The position numbers and the translations under genes were made by a program. The notes beneath the pieces are model-generated. The model was not told the DNA's origin, searched no databases, and saw only the letters and a program-made list of their open reading frames with translations. This document shows, piece after piece, positions 1 through 32,216 of a stretch of 64,000 nucleotides of DNA (positions are counted from its first letter, which is position 1; each line of letters starts with the position of its first letter). Source of the DNA: Eriocheir sinensis (taxonomy: Eukaryota; Arthropoda; Malacostraca; Decapoda; Varunidae); NCBI RefSeq assembly GCF_024679095.1, contig NC_066512.1, forward strand, positions 17,735,973-17,799,972, in the 5' to 3' direction.

Positions 1-352
1 AGTAAGGTGGTAGCAGCTTGGCACAGCACAACACTACAAGGCACTGATGCGTATTGAATAAGTAATGTCAAATGCAGCATGAGTCACTCTTCCAACGAAT
101 GCTACCTGACTAACGTATCCTAGGAGCAGGCAGGTATAGTAGTACACAACAACAAGGAATCGATGCGCAAGGGAGAATAAAAGAGCGTAATCGTTACACC
201 TGATCGATGCAGGTGTGTTACGGTCAAGGTGCATTCGGGTGTGGACAGGTGTGGACGGGTGTACAGTACGTATGTGTATGTGCAGGCGTGCGCTACCTCG
301 TGTGTGTCTGGCCTACGAGATGTCTTTATGTACGTAATAGTGATTGGCGACG

Positions 353-560
<208 letters not shown>

Positions 561-817
561 GTTAGTATGTAAGTAGTATCACTCGCTCACCTTCACCCAA
601 TAAAGCGGAGTAAAACACACACAAACAGCGTAACAAACACACTGACGCACATCCTAGAGACACGATACTACCCATTCTTTTCTCTCCCTTACCTTTGTTT
701 ACTCTCGAAGTCCTTCCTCTCACTAGGTAGATAAGGAACAGCCCCACCATAACACGTGACGCACCTAAATCCACCTACCTCCGTACGTGTTCGAGCAGCA
801 GACTGGCTAAATGTCAC

Positions 818-1013
818 CTGCACTGGATGGCATTAAGGGCACCGTCTTCTTAACAATTACCCGTGCGTGTGACAGTGCCAAGGCGCGGACAAGGTCCATA
901 TTCTCCAACATTTCAGAGCATTTGCATCCACATTTGATAAAGCTTTCGTAGAGGTAGATTGCAGACATTTTCATGGGTAGTTTTGTGAGTCTAGTGATAG
1001 TTTGAGAAGCCTT
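818..1013 (-). CDS. Candidate exon of unknown gene
   Basis: The minus strand has an acceptor (catgatgcag), 65 open codons plus one base, and a donor (GTGCAG|gtgaca). The peptide contains KMSAIYLYESFIKCGCKC and LENMDLVRALALSHARVIVK, which is well mixed and not low complexity. Its start phase would allow joining after 3563. However, the expected KW continuation of the finger is missing, so it may belong elsewhere or be chance. Confidence 0.3.
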
Positions 1014-1442
1014 CTGCATCATGAAAGTGAAAATAACTTATGAGAACCCGATTAATCTTCCTTGTGGCCTTTGGAAGTATTTGTTTTGAGAGCCGAAAGC
1101 TTCTGGGAATACGTGTTAATATTAAGAGTGATGAGAGTGAGTGAGGGCAGCGTATATGTAGCACCTTCAGACTTCTTTGTACTCCTCCACTCTTTGTTCA
1201 GCTGTCCTTCAACTATATAGCCAACGCAGTAATGGATAACCGTGCACCTCCTCCTCCTCTCCTTCCCCCCATCCTCCTTCCATTCCTCCCTCCGTTTCGT
1301 GCGATCGTTCTTTCTTTTCCTCCGTCTCTTCCCACCTCAGGCTTCTCGTTCCTCCTCCTCCTCCTCCTCCTCCTCCTCCTTTTCCTCTTCCTCATCCTCG
1401 TCGTTCTCCTCTGTCATTGCCACGATCTATCAAAGAAATTCG

Positions 1443-1443
1443 C

Positions 1444-1504
<61 letters not shown>

Positions 1505-1690
1505 GTCTCCTACAACTGCACCATTATCATCACACTAAGCCCCTTACGTAAGCTCCTTTCCCCCAGCCCTCCCTTGATAACACACGCTCCCGCCGCTTCA
1601 TCCCTCCGCCCACCTTATCACAAAGTACGGACGCACTTTATAACCTGAAATGCCTGATGCACTCAGTCACGCCACGACGCTTGTATTTAC

Positions 1691-1752
<62 letters not shown>

Positions 1753-1866
1753 CCTACTATGAAATATGAAGTATGAAGTAAATGCTTATATTTACTTATC
1801 TCCATTTCCTCATTTACATATTAAAACACGAACGGGATTTTCGAAACGTTTGGTTTATGACTTCCA

Positions 1867-1952
<86 letters not shown>
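1443..1952. repeat. Three (TG)n tracts
   Basis: (TG)n at about 1445-1501, 1694-1751 and 1870-1952, separated by unique sequence. The second follows tatttacctag, a LINE-tail-like snippet. Confidence 0.95.
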
Positions 1953-1954
<2 letters not shown>

Positions 1955-2429
1955 CAAGCTTTGGAGTCGCGCCCTCGATGATGTAATTATGCCACACGTG
2001 AGGGGAGGGAGAGACGGCAAGAATATCCTGCTGGTGTCCTGGCGGGGAAGGTCACGGGGTCACTGGTGTAGCGGGGCGGGGCAGGGAGGGAGGGACGAGG
2101 GGTAGAGGAGGATGAACAGAGGAAGACAAGGAGAGGGGCAAGCAGGAGGAAGAGAAAAGAAACAAAGACCGGAGGAAGGGAACGGAAAGGTCAGGAGTAT
2201 AGAAGGAGGAATGAGAAAGAGAGGGAGAGGGACAAGCAGAAGGGAAGGGAAAAGGTAAATCAAGAGGAAAGGAGCAGTAAGGTAAGGGTAGAGAAGAAGG
2301 AATGGGAAAGAGGGGAAGAGAGGCAAGCAGGAGGGAACTATGGAGGAAGGTTAGGAGGAAAGGAACAGAGGGTGAGGAATGAGAGGGAAGGATAAAGAGA
2401 CAAGAGAAATGAGGAAAACATTACTAAGA

Positions 2430-2940
2430 TAAGGATTTGGTCATGAGGAGGGAGGTGGGGAAGTATGGCAGGAGAGGAGTGAGTTACAGGAGGAGGGACA
2501 TGAGGAAATAAACTGGGTGAGAGGGAAGAGAGAAGGATAAAGGAACAGAAGAAGTAACAAAGACAGAAGGAGAATAAGGAAGGGAAGTCATGAGGAGGGA
2601 GGCGGGGAAGTAAACAAGGAGAGGGGTGAGTTATAGATGGAGGGACAGGAGAAAATAAACTGGGTGAGAGGGAAGAAAGAGAAGGATAAAGGAACAGAAG
2701 GAGTGACAAAGACAGAAGGAGAATAAGGAAGGGAAGTCATGAGGAGGGAGGCGGGGAAGTAAGGAGAAAGAGGAGGGAGTTATAGGAGGAAGGACACGAG
2801 GAAAGAAACTGGGTGAGAGGGAAAAGAGAGAAGGATAAAGGAACAGGAGTGACAAAGACAGAAGGGAAATAAGACGGTGGTCATGAAGAGGAAGACGGGG
2901 AAGTAAGGAGGGAGAGGAGGGAGCTGTAGGAGGAAGTGTG
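2430..2940. repeat. Polypurine minisatellite, ~147-bp unit, about 3.5 copies
   Basis: tcatgaggagggaggNgggg occurs at 2441, 2588 and 2737, and in a variant form at 2881, giving spacings of 147, 149 and 144 bp. The array lies in a longer G/A-rich tract starting near 2060. Confidence 0.85.
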
Positions 2941-3523
2941 GGAGGCTCTTCAAGTCCTCGCTAACACACCTGTAATGTCATCACGTTTCTGGTAGCCGTG
3001 ACGGTGGACGGAGGAGGTTTTGCTGTGGATCGTTAGACAAATAATGACAAGCACAGGAAAATGCCACGATAAGAAATATACCACGCGATCAACAGACTAA
3101 CAGTTATCAGACATCGGTTCTGTTGATATCTGAGCACTAAGGCGACGCAGTTTCGTAAAAAGTAAAAATAAATACACGAGCATCGCAAACTTCCTAAATA
3201 TAGCTTCGACCACGATAATATTTGCATTGATTAGATATAAATGATATAACCGAACTGGGTCTCAGATCATAACAAATATCATATCATTTTTAAGATAGTA
3301 AATGCCTGCTGTGACTGTTTTAATCGCTCAGTACATATATCTCTACGTTATAAAGAGGCACACCAAGAAGAAGAAAAACGGCTCCTGGAAATAAGGAGAG
3401 CAGAAGAAAAAAACAAAAATAACTGTCAATTCTAGAGTTCCAGAGGTGTTTTGAGACTCCGTCCTGGAACTGCCTAGAGATGACCAAACCATGACAGCAA
3501 AACAATATCATGCAGAGTCACTA

Positions 3524-22623
<19,100 letters not shown>

Positions 22624-22865
22624 CGCAACAGACTGACTTCCCTCAGCGCGCCGCCCGCGGACAGATGCTAACTCAGTGCCGGGCAGATCAGAGTACACGG
22701 TACGAAGTTTACAGCGTCTGTTTAGTTTCCAGTAGTTACTGAGGAACGATTATATCTTTATGATTAATGAGAAATTGATTCACAACCCCCATCAAGAGTA
22801 TATTTTCAGTTATCATTAACTGTTGCGTTGATAATTATATATGATAATGCATTTATCAGTATTAC

Positions 22866-22919
<54 letters not shown>

Positions 22920-22949
22920 CATTATAATTTTTATTAATATTGTTATTAG

Positions 22950-22998
<49 letters not shown>

Positions 22999-23006
22999 GT
23001 CATTAA

Positions 23007-23073
<67 letters not shown>

Positions 23074-23175
23074 GTTATCATTATTATTATTAATATTATT
23101 ATTATCACTATTATTATGATTAATTTTATAATCATTATCATCATCGTTATTTTCATTATTCCTATTATCATTATA
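22866..23175. repeat. (ATT)n tract
   Basis: ATT triplets with scattered GTC, AAC and similar interruptions; A/T-rich to about 23175. Confidence 0.95.
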
Positions 23176-23255
23176 TTAATAACATTGTTTTTATTGATAT
23201 GTTTATTGCAGATAAATTTCATATGAAAATAGTTTGTATCTGTGTGTGTGTGTGT

Positions 23256-23717
<462 letters not shown>

Positions 23718-24103
23718 TTTTCTCTGATAATTGGGAACATTCACTCACAAAGAATATTATTTCCTACCCTTTCGGTGTACGTGCGGTGTACATACGTCTT
23801 AGGACATAACTCAAGCTTACAGTAACGGCTTGGGTGTATTTCAACACTAATGCCATAAACACAGAGATTATGCTAAATATGATGGACGCATTGCCTACAA
23901 AGACTGTACAAGATAATGGTGTGACAAGGGTTTCCTTCCCTCGCTCACTTTTCTTGATGACGTGAGCAGACCAGAATAATAGCTGTAATAGTTTCCTTGC
24001 GTCTGTGTTGATTTAAGGTATTCTAAAGACCTTGCATCTCCTACTGTTCATTTGTGACCTTCAGAGGTTATCAATTTTTCGTAAGTCTTACGCATCATGG
24101 GGG

Positions 24104-24664
<561 letters not shown>

Positions 24665-24848
24665 CACCTGCCTGTCTCCGGAGCAAATAGCGTCTACACA
24701 CCACATAATAAAGGGATAAAGAGACAAAAATAAACGTCGACGCAGTGCGCGGCTTAGCTTATTAGTCTCCCCGCTTGACCTTTACCTTAAAGATGCTTTG
24801 AACACATGCTAAGGTATCACTCAAAGCCTGTCATCATCACGCCTGCTT

Positions 24849-25125
24849 GTGTGTACTTACCTAGTTGTATTTACCTAGTTGTATATAGTTTTACAGGGCC
24901 TGGGCTTACGCTCGTGTGGTCCCGTCTCCATATCTGTACCTGTTTAGTTTTTCCTTAAAGTTGTGCACACTCCTCGCCGATACTACTTCTTCACTTACTC
25001 TATTCCAAACCTCTATGCTTCTTTGCGGGAAGCTTTTTTTTTTTTTTTTTGTCTCAAGCATCTTCCCCTTCTCAATTTTTTACTGTGTCCTCGTGTATTG
25101 CTAGTGTTTCTTACTTCTCTTAGTA
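24849..25125 (-). mobile_element. LINE 3' fragment (CR1-like) with TAGGTAAATA-type tail
   Basis: The minus strand encodes FPQRSIEVWNRVSEEVVSA and HNFKEKLNRYRYGDGTTRA, a reverse-transcriptase C-terminus comparable to VVDEWNRL...FKNRFDKF in the other LINE here. It is disrupted by a poly(A/T) run at 25029-25050. It ends in short tandem units (caactaggtaaatacaacta), typical of CR1-type 3' ends. This block looks like a common decapod interspersed repeat; that is from general knowledge. Confidence 0.65.
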
Positions 25126-25131
25126 GAAACT

Positions 25132-25133
<2 letters not shown>

Positions 25134-25199
<66 letters not shown>
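25134..25199. repeat. (TG)n between LINE fragment and SINE
   Basis: A pure TG run joining the LINE 3' fragment and SINE copy 1. Confidence 0.95.
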
Positions 25200-25203
<4 letters not shown>

Positions 25204-25208
25204 CGTGC

Positions 25209-25437
25209 GTAAATCACACGTTGGACTCGTAACCGCCAGCAAGTACCCTCTCGACATGAGCAAGTGCTCTTTATAGTCGATCTATGCATACTGCCAGGAC
25301 CTCACACACCACACAACCCATCCCCCTTGCTCAAGGGGGGACAGTAACCACTCCTAATCAACAGAAAGAATCCGGCCTGAGCGGGCTCGAACCTTGAAGC
25401 CTGCCAGCGCAGCGCTCCACCAGTTGCGCCACGGAGT
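25209..25437 (-). mobile_element. tRNA-derived SINE, copy 1
   Basis: The minus strand starts with a tRNA-like head (gtggcgcaactggtggagcg as box A, GGTTCGAGCCC as box B). The body holds gactaggagtggtt-like and ggtcctggcagt blocks shared with the copies at 42.7 and 46.7 kb. The head lacks a segment present at 46.9 kb. Pol III-driven SINE architecture is inferred. Both ends abut (TG)n tracts. Confidence 0.7.

Positions 25438-25498
<61 letters not shown>
25437..25498. repeat. (TG)n abutting SINE copy 1 head
   Basis: A TG run that begins exactly at the tRNA-like head. Confidence 0.95.
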
Positions 25499-25790
25499 CA
25501 GATATACTTTTTTTTTCCAGCACTGATATGTAAAAGTGAATTCATAAGTTAATAATTATAAAAACCAGGGTCTACTTCCTCTCAATCTTTTTATTACATT
25601 TGCGTTTTTTGACGTGCATAACTAAAAATGGAGTAGTTACAGGTAGATGAATCGACAGGAGAGTCAATTTGTGTTTTTGCCAGCTTTATTTGTTTTTCCT
25701 TTCTCATTTCGTATTTAGTTAAGCACGGTTAAGGACGTATTCATCTGGAACGCTAGCGGCAAGCACTGAGGTGAAAGGAGAGTCCCCCCT

Positions 25791-25794
<4 letters not shown>

Positions 25795-25831
<37 letters not shown>

Positions 25832-26329
25832 TTTTTAATAACATTTTTTTTATATTATTTCTGTTGTATTCTGTCCATTTATGTCTATCTCTCTGTCTAT
25901 ATATTTATTTATCTATCTATTTATCTATCTCTGTTTATCTATCTGTATCTATCTATCTATCTACCTATCTGTCTCTATCTATCTATCTAACTATCCCTAT
26001 CTTCCTCCCCTTCAGGCTTGGAACAACGCAGGAACACGACCTTTTGCTGGGCTGCCGTGGAAAGTTCAGTGGCACGCTGACACCCCCCCCCCTCCCCAGG
26101 CCACGCCACAAATGAAGCACCGCGGGGATCGCTAATCGCCTGCCCTGGAAGGTCTCATTAGGGCAGGTTATTACTACGCTAATTAGTGAGCACATCGGTG
26201 TATCAGGGAGGCAGCAGAGGCGGCAGGTGCAACGCGGCAGCCATAACAATATTTTAGTTTGTGTTGATTTTCTTTTCTTTTTTTTTTTTTTTGGCGTATT
26301 GCATGATTTTGTTACGGTCATGGGTGTTG

Positions 26330-26416
<87 letters not shown>
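25795..26416. repeat. (TC)n, (TATC)n and (TC)n
   Basis: (TC)n at 25795-25829, TATC/TGTC units at 25880-25995, and (TC)n at 26335-26416. The 26000-26330 interval is unique and shows no supported gene. Confidence 0.92.
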
Positions 26417-26419
<3 letters not shown>

Positions 26420-26489
26420 ATATTCTCAGTACTCTTTTTGTTCCTAGTGGTCTATTTGTCATCGTGGTTGTTGTTGGTTGTAGTGTTCA

Positions 26490-26980
26490 TAGGTTCGGTG
26501 GTAGAGGAGGAAGAGAAGGAGGAGCAGGAGGTTGTGGTAGTTTTGGTGGTGAAAGAGAAAGAGGAGGAGGAGGAGGGGGAGGAGGAGGAGGATGTTGTGC
26601 CAGTTTTGATGATGGAAAAGGAGGAGGAGGAGGAGGAAGAGAAGGATGTTGTGACAGTTTTGGTAATGGAAAAGGAGGAGGAGAAGGAGGAGGAAGAGAA
26701 GGATGTTATTACAGTTTTGGTAATGGAAAAGGAGGAGGAGGAGGAGGAGGAGGAGGAGGAGGAGGAAGAGAAGGATGTTGTGACAGTTTTGGTAATGGAA
26801 AAGGAGGAGGAGGAGGAGGAGGAGGAAGAGAAGGATGTTATTACAGTTTTGGTAATGGAAAAGGAGGAGGAGGAGGAGGAGGAGGAAGAGAAGGATGTTA
26901 TTACAGTTTTGGTAATGGAAAAGGAGGAAGAGGATGAAGACGAGCAGGAGGAGAAGGATGATGCCAAGGAGGAGGAGTAG
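26490..26980. repeat. (GGA)-rich minisatellite, 57-69-bp units
   Basis: gaaggatgttattacagttt with tggtaatggaaaaggagg recurs at about 26641, 26698, 26768, 26828 and 26888. Unit lengths differ by whole GGA triplets, so the plus-strand frame EKDVITVLVMEKEEE stays open. I read it as a repeat, not a gene. Confidence 0.8.
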
Positions 26981-27064
26981 GGGGCGCGCACGCAAGCAGT
27001 GGTGTTAAAAGTTCGTCCACGTCTCGGGCTGTTGTTCGTGCGCGGCGTGAAACATCGCGCCGCC

Positions 27065-27240
27065 GGGGGAAGACTGATCCGCCAAGATTCTGTCCGGGAC
27101 TGGAGTGAATGACAAGCCTCCGAATTGACTGACTTGCCCGCGGCGACTAGTTTTGTTACCTGGCTTCTCTTGTCACTTTTCTTCCCTGATATGCTCACCA
27201 CGGCCACTTTTATTTTGTGTTTTTACCTTTATTTGCATGC
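27065..27240. repeat. Local duplication, copy A (interrupted by the LINE)
   Basis: gactgatccgccaagattct, gactgacttgcccgcggcga and tgctcaccacggccactt occur in the same order at 30510-30650. The similarity resumes beyond the LINE at 28383 with gaagtgaaatcaccacc and A/C-rich triplets to about 28600. Confidence 0.7.
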
Positions 27241-28390
27241 TTTTTTTTTTTTTTACAACAAAGGAGGCAGCTCAAGGGCACAAAAAAAACAATAATAAAA
27301 AAAAGCCCGCTAATCGCTGCTCCCATAAAAGAATCAGAAGAGGCAGCCAAAAGCAAGGTCAAACTCGGAAGGGGAGGTGTCCTGATACCCTCCTCTTGAA
27401 AGAGTTCAAGTCGTAGGCAGGAGGAAATACAGATGAAGGAAGATTGTTCCAGAGTTTACCAGCGTGAGGGATGAAAGAGTGAAGATGCTGGTTAACTCTT
27501 GCATAAGGGGTTTGGACAGTATAGGGATGAGCATGAGTAGAAAGTCGTGTGCAGCGGGGCCGCGGGAAGGGGGGAGGCATGCAATTAGCAAGTTCAGAAG
27601 AGCAGTCAGCGTGGAAATATCGATAGAAGATAGAAAGAGAGGCAACATTGCGGCGGAATTTAAGAGGTAGAAGACTATTAGTAGGAGGAGGAGAGCTGAT
27701 GAGACGAAGAGCCTTAGCCTCCACTCTGTCCAGAAGAGCTGTGTGGGTGGAGCCCCCCCACACGTGAGATGCATACTCCATACGAGGGCGGACAAGGCCC
27801 CTCTATATGGATAGCAACTGCGCGGGGGAGAACTGGCGGAGACGATACAGAACGCCCAACCTCGAGGAAGCTGATTTAGCGAGAGAGGAGATATGAAGTT
27901 TCCAGTTGAGATTTTGAGTTAAGGATAGACCGAGGATGTTTAATGTTGAAGAAGGTAACAGCTGAGTGTTGTCGAAGAATAGGGGATAGGTGTTTGGAAG
28001 ATTGTGTCGAGTTGATAGGTGGAGAAATTGAGTTTTTGAGGCATTGAAGGACACAAGGTTCCTTCTGCCCCAATCGGAAATGATAGCAAGGTCTGAGGTT
28101 AAGCGTTCTGCAGCCTCCAGTCTGGAGTTGTGTACTTCTTGTTGAAAGGGTCTTCTATTGAAAGAAGTTGAATAATGCAGAGTGGAGTCGTCGGCGTATA
28201 AGCGGACAGGACAGTTTGTTATGGAAAGAAGATCATTGATGAATAACAGGAAGAGAGTGGGTGATAGGACAGAGCCCTGTGGAACGCCACTGTTGATAGG
28301 TTTAGGGGAAGAGCAGTGACCGTCTACCACCGCAGAGACAGAAAGGCCGGAAAGGAAACTGGAGATAAAGGAACAGAGAGAGGGAAGTGA
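27239..28390 (-). mobile_element. 5'-truncated LINE (jockey/CR1-like), reverse transcriptase C-terminal part
   Basis: One minus-strand frame from about 28390 to 27359 encodes the C-terminal part of a non-LTR reverse transcriptase. Visible are GVPQGSVLSPTLFLLFINDL, the catalytic YADD, and the tail GKLWNNLP...FKRRVSGHLPFRV. It is interrupted by a single in-frame TAG at 27803-27805. A 3' UTR of about 100 nt follows, ending in a poly(A) run (27239-27252, T on the plus strand). The 5' part, including any endonuclease, is absent, as is usual after incomplete reverse transcription. The right boundary abuts (ACC)n. Only one stop in about 1 kb suggests a fairly recent copy. Confidence 0.85.
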
Positions 28391-28959
28391 AATCACCACC
28401 ACCACCACCACCACCATTAAGACCACCAATAACAACAGCAACAAGAAAAAGAGGAGAAAGAAGAGGAAGAGGAAGAAGAACAAGAACAACAAGAACACAA
28501 CTACTACTACCACCCCTACCCCTACCACCAAACCCATCCACCACCACCACCACCATTATCACTACCACCACCACCACCACTACCACCACCACCTCCATCC
28601 CAGTTGCTAAATTAAATTGTTAGTTATAGGGTTGTTTATTTATTTATTTATTATGTAATTTTATTTTGTTTATTTTGTTTTGGTTTTGGTTTTGTCTTGT
28701 TTTGCTCTGTTTACTTTATTTTTTCTTTTCTTTTCCTTTCCTTTTCTTTTCTCTGGATGTTTTTTTCTTTTCTTTTCTCAAGATATTTTCTTTTCTTTCC
28801 TTTTCTTTTCTTTTCTCAGGATGTTTTCTTTTCTTTCCTTTCCTTTTCTTTTCTCAGGATGTTTTCTTTCCTTTTCTTTTCTTTTCTCTGGATGTTTTCT
28901 TTTCTTTTCTTTTCTTTTTTCTGGATGTTTTCTTTTCTTTTCCTTCTGATGGTGTTGCT

Positions 28960-29860
28960 GGATGTGGATGAGCCCCCGTCTCCCCAGAAGAGATTCACCC
29001 GTCACCCACCCTGCGGCCCCAGGGGCCGAAAGCTGGATGACTTTTTATTTCTTTGCTAGATGTTGTAATTTAATTTTCTTTTCTCGATGTTTTAATTTTT
29101 CTTTCTTTTTCCTTTCTGGACGGTCTGGGTTAGCCTCCTTCTCCCCAGAGGAGATTCACCCGTCACCCACCCCGCGGCCCCAGGGGCCGAAAGCTGGATG
29201 ACTGTTTATTTTCCTTTTCTTGATGTTTCTGTCATCCTTTCTGGTGTTCATGGGTCGGTCTGAACGTTTTCCTTTTATTGATGTTTTTGTCATCCTTTCT
29301 GGTGTTCCTGGTCTGAACGAGCCGCTTTCCTCCCAGAAGAGACTCGCTCATAATTTTGTGATGTTAGTTTGGGCCGAAAGGTAGATGATTTTTTTTCTAT
29401 TTTCCTTTTCTTGGTGTTTCTATCATCCTTTTTGGTGTTCATGGGTCTGAACGAGCCGCTTTCCTCCCAGAAGAGACTCGCCCATAATTTTGTGATGTTG
29501 GTTTGGGCCGAATGGTGGATGATTTTTTCTATTTTCCTTTTCTTGATGTTTCTATCATCCTTTCTGGTGTTCCTGGTCTGAACGAGCCGCTTTCCTCCCA
29601 GAAGAGACTCGCCCATAATTTTGTGATGTTGGTTTGGTCCGAAAGGTGGATGATTTTTTCTATTTTCCTTTTCCTTTTTCTGATGTTCCTTCTCTGTGTT
29701 ATCCTTTTTCTGGTGTTCCTTCTTTGCATTTTCCTTTTTCTGGTGTTCCTTTCTATGCTTTTCTTCTCTTGGTGTTTCCGTATCGACTTTTCCTGGTTTT
29801 GTATGTTGGAACGCGTGAGTCTCCTTCTCCCCAGAAAAGACCCGCCATACCAACATACAA
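28960..29860. repeat. Diverged tandem array, ~133-160-bp units
   Basis: Each unit carries a ccccagaagagattcacccg or ctcccagaagagactcgccc block followed by gggccgaaagNtggatgact and a T-rich run. Blocks start near 28971, 29131, 29318, 29453, 29584 and 29817. The first two form one subtype and the next three another. Confidence 0.8.
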
Positions 29861-30504
29861 GACGCTTTAAACAAAGCAAAACAAGACAATTTTTTTTGGT
29901 ATTTTTTGATTTTTTTTATTTTTTTGTGTTTTTTCGTTTTTTATCGGTATGACACTTGCCTTGCTTAGGGGAATTGTGCATCCCTAAGCGTCGAAACCCA
30001 TTGAATCGTGTCAGGAACGTGTCGTCTGGCTAGAAAGAGGTCAGGAACTGTCTTGCTGGAATTTCACGCCCCCCAAACCCTGGACCCTCGGGATCTCCGA
30101 CACGGAGGTGGACGCTCCGGGGGAGCCGAGGCGCCCTGCCGGAACCCTGAGCCCTGCGACGCTCGCCAGGAAGGTCTTGGGCCCCCTGACGCTCCCCAGC
30201 CCCGCGAGGCAAGGAGGGTGGATAGCAAGATGAACCTCTTAAAATTCTAGACGGGATTATATCAAATCAATCGAAAATACAGTGAAGGCGCCGGAACCCA
30301 TTTTTGTTGGGGGTCAAGGATGGCAGGACGAAGGCCGAAGGAAGGTGACAGAGGGAAGGAAGGAAGGAAGGAGGGAAGGTGACAGGACGTAGGAAGGAAC
30401 GAGGAAGATGACAGGACGAAGGAAGGAACGAGGGAAGGAAGGAGGGAAGGAAGGAAAGTGGCGGGACAAAAGAAGGAAGGTAGTTAACAGGGCGAAGGAA
30501 GGAG

Positions 30505-31000
30505 ACTGAGCCGCCAAGATTCTGTTCGGGATTGGAGCGAATGGCGAGTCAAGTGACTGACTTGCCCGCGGCGACTATATAGTTTTGCTGCCTCGGCTTG
30601 TTCCGTCACTTTACTTCCCTGATTTGCTCACCACGGCCACTTATGTTTTGTGTTCTTTTACCTCCCTGATGTACTGGACATAGAATTTTACTAGTTACGA
30701 AGTGAAATCACCACCACCACCACCACCACCACTACTACCAACCGGCTTCTTGCCTCCTTACGTTCTTATGTTCTTATGTACTACTACTATCACCACCAAC
30801 AACACCAACAACAAGAAGACAAGAAGAAAAAGAAGAACAAGAAGAAAAAGAGGAAGAATAACAAGAACAAAAACAACAACGACAACCCTTCCACCCCTAT
30901 CACTACCACCACCACTCCTATACCACCACCACCACTACCACCACCTCCTACCCAGCACGCACTCACACAAAAGCCTCCTCCATCGTCACCCCCTCTCCAC
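30505..31000. repeat. Local duplication, copy B (no LINE)
   Basis: Counterpart of 27065-27240 plus 28383-28600. gactgagccgccaagattct begins it, tgctcaccacggccacttat follows, and gaagtgaaatcaccacc comes about 50 bp later with no LINE between. It carries the short LINE-tail snippet at 30737 instead. Confidence 0.7.
30737..30779 (+). mobile_element. Short LINE 3'-end snippet
   Basis: The sequence accggcttcttgcctcctta followed by cgttcttatgttcttatg matches the 3' terminus of the LINE at 32180-32215. It sits inside an (ACC)n tract. Probably only the extreme 3' end was inserted. Confidence 0.5.
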
Positions 31001-31291
31001 TGCCGCCTCGATATTAGCAAACGTAATTTGTTAAGTCAATTCTGCGCATCATTGCAGACTGCTTGCCCGCGCCCTTTTTCCGGGCTTCAACAGAGGCTTC
31101 CTGACGCGCCCCGGACCAGGCTAAACGTTGGCTGTTTGCTGGGCAGGGAGTGAGAGGGAGAGGGAGAGGGGAGGGAGACGGAGAGAAGGAAGGGAGAGGA
31201 CACAGAGAGAGAATCGAGTGTTAGGAGAGAGAGGCAAAAGAGAATGGAGGGGAAAAAGAGAGATTGAGAGTGAGAGTAAGGAGATAGATAG

Positions 31292-31322
<31 letters not shown>

Positions 31323-31356
31323 AGGAAGGGAGGGAACACAGAGAATCGAGAGTGTT

Positions 31357-32216
31357 AGGAGCGTAAGCAACAGAAGCGCCGAAGTCTTCCTCAAACTATA
31401 TTTAGCATTAGTTAGACCTCATCTTGATTATGCGGTTCAGTTCTAGTCACCTTACTATACGTAGAATGGATATCAAAATATTAGAATCGATGCAGAGGAG
31501 GGTGACTTAGGGCCGCTTTCACAGTCGTTTTGTTTGTTTTGATCGTTACCAATGGCGACGATCGCCGCTTTAGAATTTCCACTTAAAACTGGCCGATGGG
31601 GTAGTGCCGGCTGTGAGGTTAGCCTAGCCCCGCACCTTACCACACGCCGTCAACACCTCTCGCTTCCTCTGCAGCCGCCGCTACCCCGTAGGCCAGTTTC
31701 ACGTGGAAAACTATAGCGTCGATCGGCGCCATTTGTAACGATCAAAGCAAACAAAACGACTGTGAAAGCGGCCCTGAGATGATTCAAAGGTTACGAAACT
31801 CGCCGTACGAGGAAAGACTCAGTTAAACTTGCATTCTCTATAGAAAGGCGAAGGGTGCGTGGAGACATGATCGAGGTTTATAAATAGATGAAGGGCTTTA
31901 ATAAGAGGGATATTCATAATGTTCTGTCGGTAAAAGAACCCGTTAGGGCAAGTAGTAATGGGTTTAAACTGGATAAATTCAGATTCAACAAGGACATAGG
32001 CAAACATTGGTTTACTAACAGAGTGGTAGATGAGTGGAACAGGCTGACCAGTCATATGGTGAGTGTCAATACAATTATCACATTCAAAAATAGGTTTGAT
32101 AAATTCATGGACAGTGATATTAGGTGGGGTTAGATCCACGGGAGCTTAGATTCAAAGGAGCTGCCTTGTACAGGCCTACCGGCCTCTTGCAGACTCCTAC
32201 GTTCTTATGTTCCTTT

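Noticed and set aside
30008..30250. GC-rich open frames on both strands near 30.1 kb
   Set aside because: Several overlapping frames are open, as expected from composition; no splice sites or recognisable family.
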